Of a stretch of DNA of 64,000 nucleotides, positions 59,383 to 64,000 are shown piece after piece. The DNA is from Ahaetulla prasina (Eukaryota; Chordata; Lepidosauria; Squamata; Colubridae), in assembly GCF_028640845.1 (NCBI RefSeq), contig NC_080539.1, forward strand, positions 367,865,233 through 367,929,232, given 5' to 3'. Position numbers and translations under genes: made by a program. Positions within the stretch are counted from its first letter, which is position 1; each line of letters starts with the position of its first letter. The notes beneath the pieces were generated by a model. That model saw only the letters and a list, made by a program, of their open reading frames with translations. It made no database searches and was not told the DNA's origin.

Positions 59383-59389
59383 CTCTAAG

Positions 59390-59555
59390 ACATCACCATC
59401 AAAGTGGATGACCCAGAATGCATGTCCAGCTCCAGCTATCGAGATGCAGAGAGCGAGCGGTTTCTATCTTCTGGGAGCGCCACGGGGCGGCGGGTGTCTT
59501 TCAACGAAGCTGCCCTTTTTGAGCAGAGCAAGAAAACGCAGGAGAAGGGAAGGAG
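59390..59555 (+). CDS. CBARP: CBARP coding exon 4
   Basis: 166-bp exon encoding residues 87-141. It carries the highly conserved ERFLSSGSATGRRVSFNEAA and the following FEQSKKTQEKGR. RRVS (120-123) is a good basophilic-kinase (PKA-type) site. The donor is AGGAG|GTGAGT. The acceptor is unusual: it ends in TAAG, and its pyrimidine tract is a short (TTCTA)n microsatellite at the 3' end of a CR1/L3 LINE fragment (see findings). Phase agrees with exons 3 and 5, so the exon is read in frame. Confidence 0.95.
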
Positions 59556-59659
59556 GTGAGTCTCGAGGGCTCGATCTGGAACCAGGAGGTTGCGCTGGGA
59601 GTTGGAGGTTCCACATCTGGAGGGTGGGATGAGGGGAGCTGGGGTGGTGGATCTGAATA

Positions 59660-60250
59660 ACAGAATAGCAGAGTTGGAAGGTCTTCTAGTCCAGGGGTCT
59701 GCAAACTTGGCTCTTTGAAGACTTGTGGACTTCAACTCCCAGAATTCCTCAGCCAGCAAAGCTGGCTGAGGAACTCTGGGAGTTGAAGTCCACAAGTCTT
59801 AAAAGAGCCAAGTTTGCAGACCTCTGGACTAGTCTGACTTCCTGCCCGGGCAGGAGACCCTATATCATTTCAGACAAATGATTGTCCAAATTTCTTCTTA
59901 AAAATCTCCAGTGATGGAACACCCCATAACTTTTAGATTAATTTCTCCTTAGTTCCAGGTTGGTTTTCTCTTTGATAAGTTTCCATCCGTTGCTTTCAGG
60001 TGCTTTAGAAAATAGGCTGACCCCCATCTTCTTTCGGGCAGCTCCTCAAATGTGGGATTCACTTAACCTTCCCTACCGTTTCGCAATGTGAGCGCAAACC
60101 GGTACTCACTACGCTCTCTGCATGCACATGGCCTTTCGCACAGGCTCTTTGCTCATGCATTACGTCCAGGTGGGTGGGCGGAGCCTCCCGCAGTTACCTG
60201 TACTGGTTCGCCCAAACTGGACAGAACCAGCTGAATCCAACCACTGCCTC
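59660..60250 (-). mobile_element. CR1 tail with an hAT foldback and an hAT MITE
   Basis: Inverted CR1 tail (GAGTTGGAAGGTCTTCTAGTC ... CTTCTTAAAAATCTCCAGTG ... CTGACCCCCATCTTCTTTCGG). Split at 59692-59826 by a foldback element (flanks TTCTAGTC and GACTAGTC share CTAGTC), and at about 60052-60243 by a short element with AACCTTCCCTACCG / CAGCTGAATCCAACCACTG. Confidence 0.83.
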
Positions 60251-60299
60251 AAATATTGGAAGGCTGCTACCCTGTCACCCCTAGTCTTTATTTTTGTTA

Positions 60300-60915
60300 A
60301 ACTAGACATGTGTTGCCAAAAAAGCCAACACAGTTCTGGGCTGCATCAACAGAGGGATAGAATTAAGATTACGTGAAGTGTTAATACCACTTTATAAGGC
60401 CTTGGTAAGGCCACACTTGGAATATTGCATTCAGTTTTGGTCACCACGATGTAAAAAAGATGCTGAGACTCTAGAAAGAGTGCAGAGAAGAGCAACTAAG
60501 ATGATTAGGGGACTTGGAGGCTAAAACATATGAAGAACGGTTGCAGGAACTGGGTATGTCTTAATGAAAAGAAGGACTAGGGGAGACATGATAGCAGTGT
60601 TCCAATATCTCAGGGGTTGCCACAAAGAAGAAGGAGTCAAGCTATTCTCCAAAGCACCTGAAGGCAGGACAATGGGTGGAAACTAATCAAGGAGAGAAGC
60701 AACTTAGAACTAAGGAGAAATTTCCTGACAGTGAGAACAATTAATCAGTGGAACGACTTGCCTGCAGAAGTTGTGAATGCTCCAACAGAGGAAGTTTTTA
60801 AGATGATGTTGGATAACCATTTGTCTGAAATAGTGTAGGGTCTCCTGCCTGGGCAGGGGGTTGGACTAGAAGGCCTCCAAGGTCCCTTCCAACTCTGTTA
60901 TTATTATTATTATTA
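60300..60915 (+). mobile_element. CR1 LINE 3' fragment
   Basis: Plus-strand ORF2 remnant (ATACCACTTTATAAGGCCTTGG, CACACTTGGAATATTGCATTC) through the CR1 tail (AAGGTCCCTTCCAACTCTG) to (TTATTA)n at 60898-60918. It faces an inverted CR1 remnant at 60930-61140. Confidence 0.87.
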
Positions 60916-60929
60916 TTATAAACATATCC

Positions 60930-61140
60930 AATTCCTGCAGCTGTTTTTCATATGGTTTAGCCTCTAGTCTCCTAATCACCCCTGTTTGCTCTTTCTAGAG
61001 TCTCAACATCTTTTTCGTATTGTGGTGACCAAAGTTGGACGCAATATTCCAAGTGCGTCTAACCAAAGAATTAAAAGCAGTACTAACACTTCACATTATC
61101 TTGATACTACTATCCTTGTATTGGTGCAGTCTAGGATTGT
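60930..61140 (-). mobile_element. CR1 LINE fragment, inverted
   Basis: GCTGTTTTTCATATGGTTTAG, TCTCAACATCTTTTTCGTAT, TTGTGGTGACCAAAGTTGGA: inverted ORF2-end sequence as in 32620-33030. 61141-61440 beyond it is unassigned, with TAGTAG repeats. Confidence 0.8.
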
Positions 61141-61439
61141 TGTAGTGTTTGGAGACTTCCACTGAGGAAGTGGGCTGGATATTCAGCTCTCTTTTGCTTG
61201 GGTCTGAAAAAAGTCTCCTGTTACTTTTGAGAAATAGCATTATTACTACCGGTAGTAGTACTGTAGTAAGTACTACAGTAGTAAGTGATAAGTAGTAGTA
61301 ATATTGCTAACAGCAGCAGTAGAAGTGGGTTTATATCCCAGTTCTTCCTCAAAAACTCTGATCTCGTTTTTTCATTATTTTCACCAAGAACGAACTATAA
61401 GGTTGAGCTAGGAGAAAGGGAGAGTTTCTGTGGCTGATA

Positions 61440-61660
61440 GGGGGACTAGAAACCGATCTCCCGGATCTATATCTGATTGGCTTTTGAACTGAGAGGGAGA
61501 GATTGGCCCAAGTCAGCCAATGAACTTCTGTCTAAGGAGGGACGAGAACTAGGCTCTTCCCACTCCTAGGCCAACACCTTCCTAACTATACCTGATTGGC
61601 TCTTGGAGTGAGAGGGAGGGACTGGCACAAAATCAGCCAATGAGCTTCTGTCTCAAAAGA
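61440..61660. repeat. Inverted relative of the 51.8-52.6 kb CCAAT repeat
   Basis: CTGATTGGCTTTTGAACTGAG, GTCAGCCAATGAACTTCTG, and again CTGATTGGCTCTTGGAGTGAG, ATCAGCCAATGAGCTTCTG. Two paragraph units in opposite orientation to the earlier array. Confidence 0.7.
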
Positions 61661-62297
61661 CAGTTGCAACACATTGAAAATGTGACTTATAAACATTTTT
61701 CACACTTATGACCATTGCAGTATCCCCAGATGATCGCGTGATCAAAATGCAGTCTCTTGGCAACTGGCGTGTGTTTGTGACAGTTGCCATGTCCTGAGGT
61801 CATGTGAGAGCCAAGCTTCAAAAGAAATCCAATTATTTATTAGGAGCTTCATGTCCGCACATTCGCAAGTGAAGCCAGCTCTGACCCTACGTAACTTAGG
61901 CCCCAATTATGACCCTCTTTCCCCCTTCTCCCCAGGGTGTGTCATCAATCACATTCGCCAACGGAACGGGTTGTAGAGGTCACTCCCCTCCGGCTGCTGT
62001 AGGTAACCCTGGGATACAGCCTTGAGAGAGATGGAACAGGCATCTGTCTTTGGCTGCTGTGTGCCATTTCCCCATTCCCCCGCAGGCCACAGATGCTTTG
62101 CGAGTTGACACCCAGATAGCTTCCAACGGGGAAGGCCAGATTCGCTTAATGACCACTTGAGTCACTTAACAACTGCAGCGATTCGCTTAACAACTCTGGC
62201 AAAAAAAGTCGTAAAATGGGGCAAAGCTCACTTCACAGCTGTCTTTCTTAGCAATGGAAATTTAGATCAATCGTGGTCGTAAGTCAAGGACTGCCTA
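61661..62297. mobile_element. Tc1/mariner-like MITE, enlarged by unknown insertion
   Basis: ACAGTTGCAACACATTGAAAA at the left, GTAAGTCAAGGACTGCCTA at the right. About 61808-62100 does not match the family and is probably inserted sequence. Confidence 0.7.
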
Positions 62298-62398
62298 TAC
62301 TCTTCTTTTTCTCCGGAAGCAACATATGGGATGTGTTTAAGATGACTTCGGGCTTTCTGCTTCATTGTGGGGTTTTTTTTTTCTGCTTTTCCCGTTAG

Positions 62399-62576
62399 GT
62401 ACACTCTGACCGAGGGTGATTTCCATCATTTGAAGAACGCCCGTCTCAGCCATCTGCCTCTGCCACCCTCGGCTGCCCTTAAAATCGTCACCATTCACGA
62501 GTGTGAAGCCAACGAGAACAGCGTCATGATGACTCCCCGCCTCCCACCTGCCAAGCCGAGCCTTGCCATCTTTCAA
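62399..62576 (+). CDS. CBARP: CBARP coding exon 5, last exon in window
   Basis: Acceptor CCCGTTAG after a T-rich tract; donor TTTCAA|GTGAGC, phase 0. It encodes residues 142-201, with YTLTEGDFHHLKNARLSHL and LKIVTIHEC conserved with mammalian CBARP. This segment lies in the cytosolic region that the family uses for calcium-channel beta-subunit binding. The gene continues outside the window: no stop codon or polyadenylation site is present, and 62.58-64.0 kb is intronic transposon DNA. Confidence 0.93.
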
Positions 62577-63008
62577 GTGAGCGCCTCATCCCTCCAGGGT
62601 ATGGGGGTGGAACCGGATCTGGTTGGAAGGGATCAGTAGGAGCAGAAGTGGTATTCGGTTCAGACCGGTTTGCCCAAACCGGTAGCAGAAATTGCGGGTG
62701 GATCCGCCCTCCCGCTCTGGTTCTATGCCATCTTATTTAGGCATATTTTTGGGGCCGGGCGCATGTGCGGAAGGAGCGCAAGCGATCAAAGCATGTGCGC
62801 AGAAGGACGTGCGCAAATGGCCTGGATTTGCACACTATGTGAAGCCACAGTAAAGGTAGCCAAGATTTAACACATACGGGTGCAACATACTTAACAAAAT
62901 AAGTATGTTTCACCAGTGGAGTTGCTTGGTCTTTCATTAACTCGACTAAACATACCTTTTGTATGACCACTGTTATACATATATACATATATATGTGTGA
63001 AGTTGCTC

Positions 63009-63144
63009 CCAGAAGCATGAAGCTGAAGCCTGAAGATGACGAATGAGACTTCGTCGAAACGTCGCCAAGACACTTCCAATTTTACACGGGAGAAAACCCG
63101 AACAACCAAAGACCTACATACAAACACCCGTGAAAACCTCAGAA

Positions 63145-63150
<6 letters not shown>
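63009..63150 (+). mobile_element. Penelope-like terminal repeat unit with hammerhead-like core
   Basis: AGAAGCATGAAGCTGAAGCC, then CTGAAGA-T-GACGAA-TGAGAC-TTCGTC-GAAAC-GTC (about 63032-63065), then ACACTTCCAATTTTACACGG, ACCAAAGACCTACATAC and AAACCTCAGAAAACA into (TA)n. A direct second copy is at 63471-63632. Element class inferred from the core motif and terminal-repeat layout. Confidence 0.55.
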
Positions 63151-63191
<41 letters not shown>

Positions 63192-63320
63192 ACACACACA
63201 CACACACACATACATACATATACACACTTATATATACACATTTATATATACATACATAATATATACATACATATTGGTACATACATACCGGTACATACAT
63301 ACATATTTACATATATGTAT
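63150..63320. repeat. (TA)n, (CA)n and TACA repeats
   Basis: AT and CA dinucleotide runs, then TACATACATA variants, lying between the direct unit and the inverted arm. Confidence 0.92.
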
Positions 63321-63323
63321 ATA

Positions 63324-63632
63324 TTTCTCCCACGTAAAATTGGAAGTGTCTTGGCGACGTTTCGACGAAGTCTCATTCGTCATCTTCAGGCTGGTGTTTA
63401 CTGCTTCATGCTTCTAGGAGCAATGTGTGATCGCAACTGTTTCTTCCTTTTAACTTCGATCACACATTGCTCCTAGAAGCATGAAGCAGTAAACACCAGC
63501 CTGAAGATGACGAATGAGACTTCGTCGAAACTTCGCCAAGACACTTCCAATTTTACACGGGAGAAAACCCAAATAACCAAAGACCTACATACAAACACCC
63601 GCGAAAACCTCAGAAAACAAATATATATATAT
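63324..63632. mobile_element. Long inverted repeat of the Penelope-like unit
   Basis: Arms 63324-63433 and 63457-63566 (110 bp each) are almost perfectly complementary around a 23-base spacer. The right arm continues with ACCAAAGACCTACATAC and AAACCTCAGAAAACA, as in the unit at 63009. Each arm carries the hammerhead-like core. Confidence 0.85.
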
Positions 63633-63995
63633 TCCTTGACTTACGACAATGGAGCCCCAAATTTTTGTTGCTAAGTGAGACATTTTGTCCCGTTTTATGA
63701 CCTTTCTTGCCACAGTTGTTGAGTGAATCACTGAAGAAGTTAAGTTAGCAACATTGTTGTGAAGTTCCCCATTGACTTTGTTTGTCGGAAGGTCACAAAA
63801 GGGGATCACATGACCACCACCCCTCAACACACTGCAATTGTCATAAATACGAGTCAGCTGCCAAGCATCCCAATTTTGATCAAATAGACCCTGCGGATGC
63901 TGCGATGATTGTAAATGTGAAAGTCACATTTTTCAGCGCTATCGTAACTTCAAATGGTCAATAAATGAACTGTTGTAAGTTGAGGAATTTCTGTG
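63633..63995. mobile_element. Tc1/mariner-like MITE
   Basis: TCCTTGACTTACGACAATGG to GTAAGTTGAGGAATTTCTG with standard interior (CCCATTGACTTTGTTTGTCGG). Left end abuts the Penelope-like unit. Confidence 0.82.
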
Positions 63996-64000
63996 TCTAT

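Overview
The window is vertebrate nuclear DNA from a squamate reptile, almost certainly a snake. The evidence is its repeats. Sauria-type tRNA SINEs with a Bov-B-like tail are present. CR1/L3 LINE 3' ends run directly into (AATAG/TTCTA)n microsatellites, a pairing described from snake genomes. L2-type LINEs with the tail CGCCCTGAGTCCTTCGGGAG are also present, along with very many short palindromic DNA transposons. No species can be named from the sequence alone.

Two protein-coding genes can be supported, both on the + strand. CIRBP (cold-inducible RNA-binding protein) is complete at about 22.85-26.28 kb: one noncoding exon plus six coding exons, joining to an intact 171-residue RRM + RGG protein. 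Its promoter is rich in CCAAT boxes and CpG, and its 3' region may extend to about 27.93 kb. CBARP (the voltage-gated calcium channel beta-subunit anchoring and regulatory protein) starts at 44,538. Five coding exons (44538-44588, 50389-50534, 57779-57840, 59390-59555, 62399-62576) give the first 201 residues, and the remainder lies beyond the window. A GC-rich block at 36.9-37.25 kb with a good splice donor may be a distal promoter and 5' exon of CBARP.

Layout. 0-22 kb: gene-free, a mosaic of CR1, L2, SINEs, hAT and Tc1/mariner-like elements, with one mostly unique, possibly conserved block at 17.2-19.7 kb. 22.3-28 kb: CIRBP, with CTCF-like motifs pointing outward in its first intron and at 32.2 kb. 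28-44 kb: intergenic DNA with LINE tails, an hAT element carrying coiled-coil-like coding sequence, the GC-rich block and a 1.1-kb tandem duplication. 44.5-64 kb: CBARP with introns loaded with repeats: two solo LTRs in opposite orientation, a 1-kb CCTT array, an L1 nested in a MITE, and Penelope-like inverted repeats with a hammerhead-like core at the end.

The two genes have no evident shared pathway. No operon, CRISPR or novel multi-gene system is present. The most interesting points are transposon-derived: a CBARP splice acceptor supplied by a LINE-seeded microsatellite, a hammerhead-like RNA core shared by two repeat families, and nested insertions whose order can be read from intact target-site duplications.
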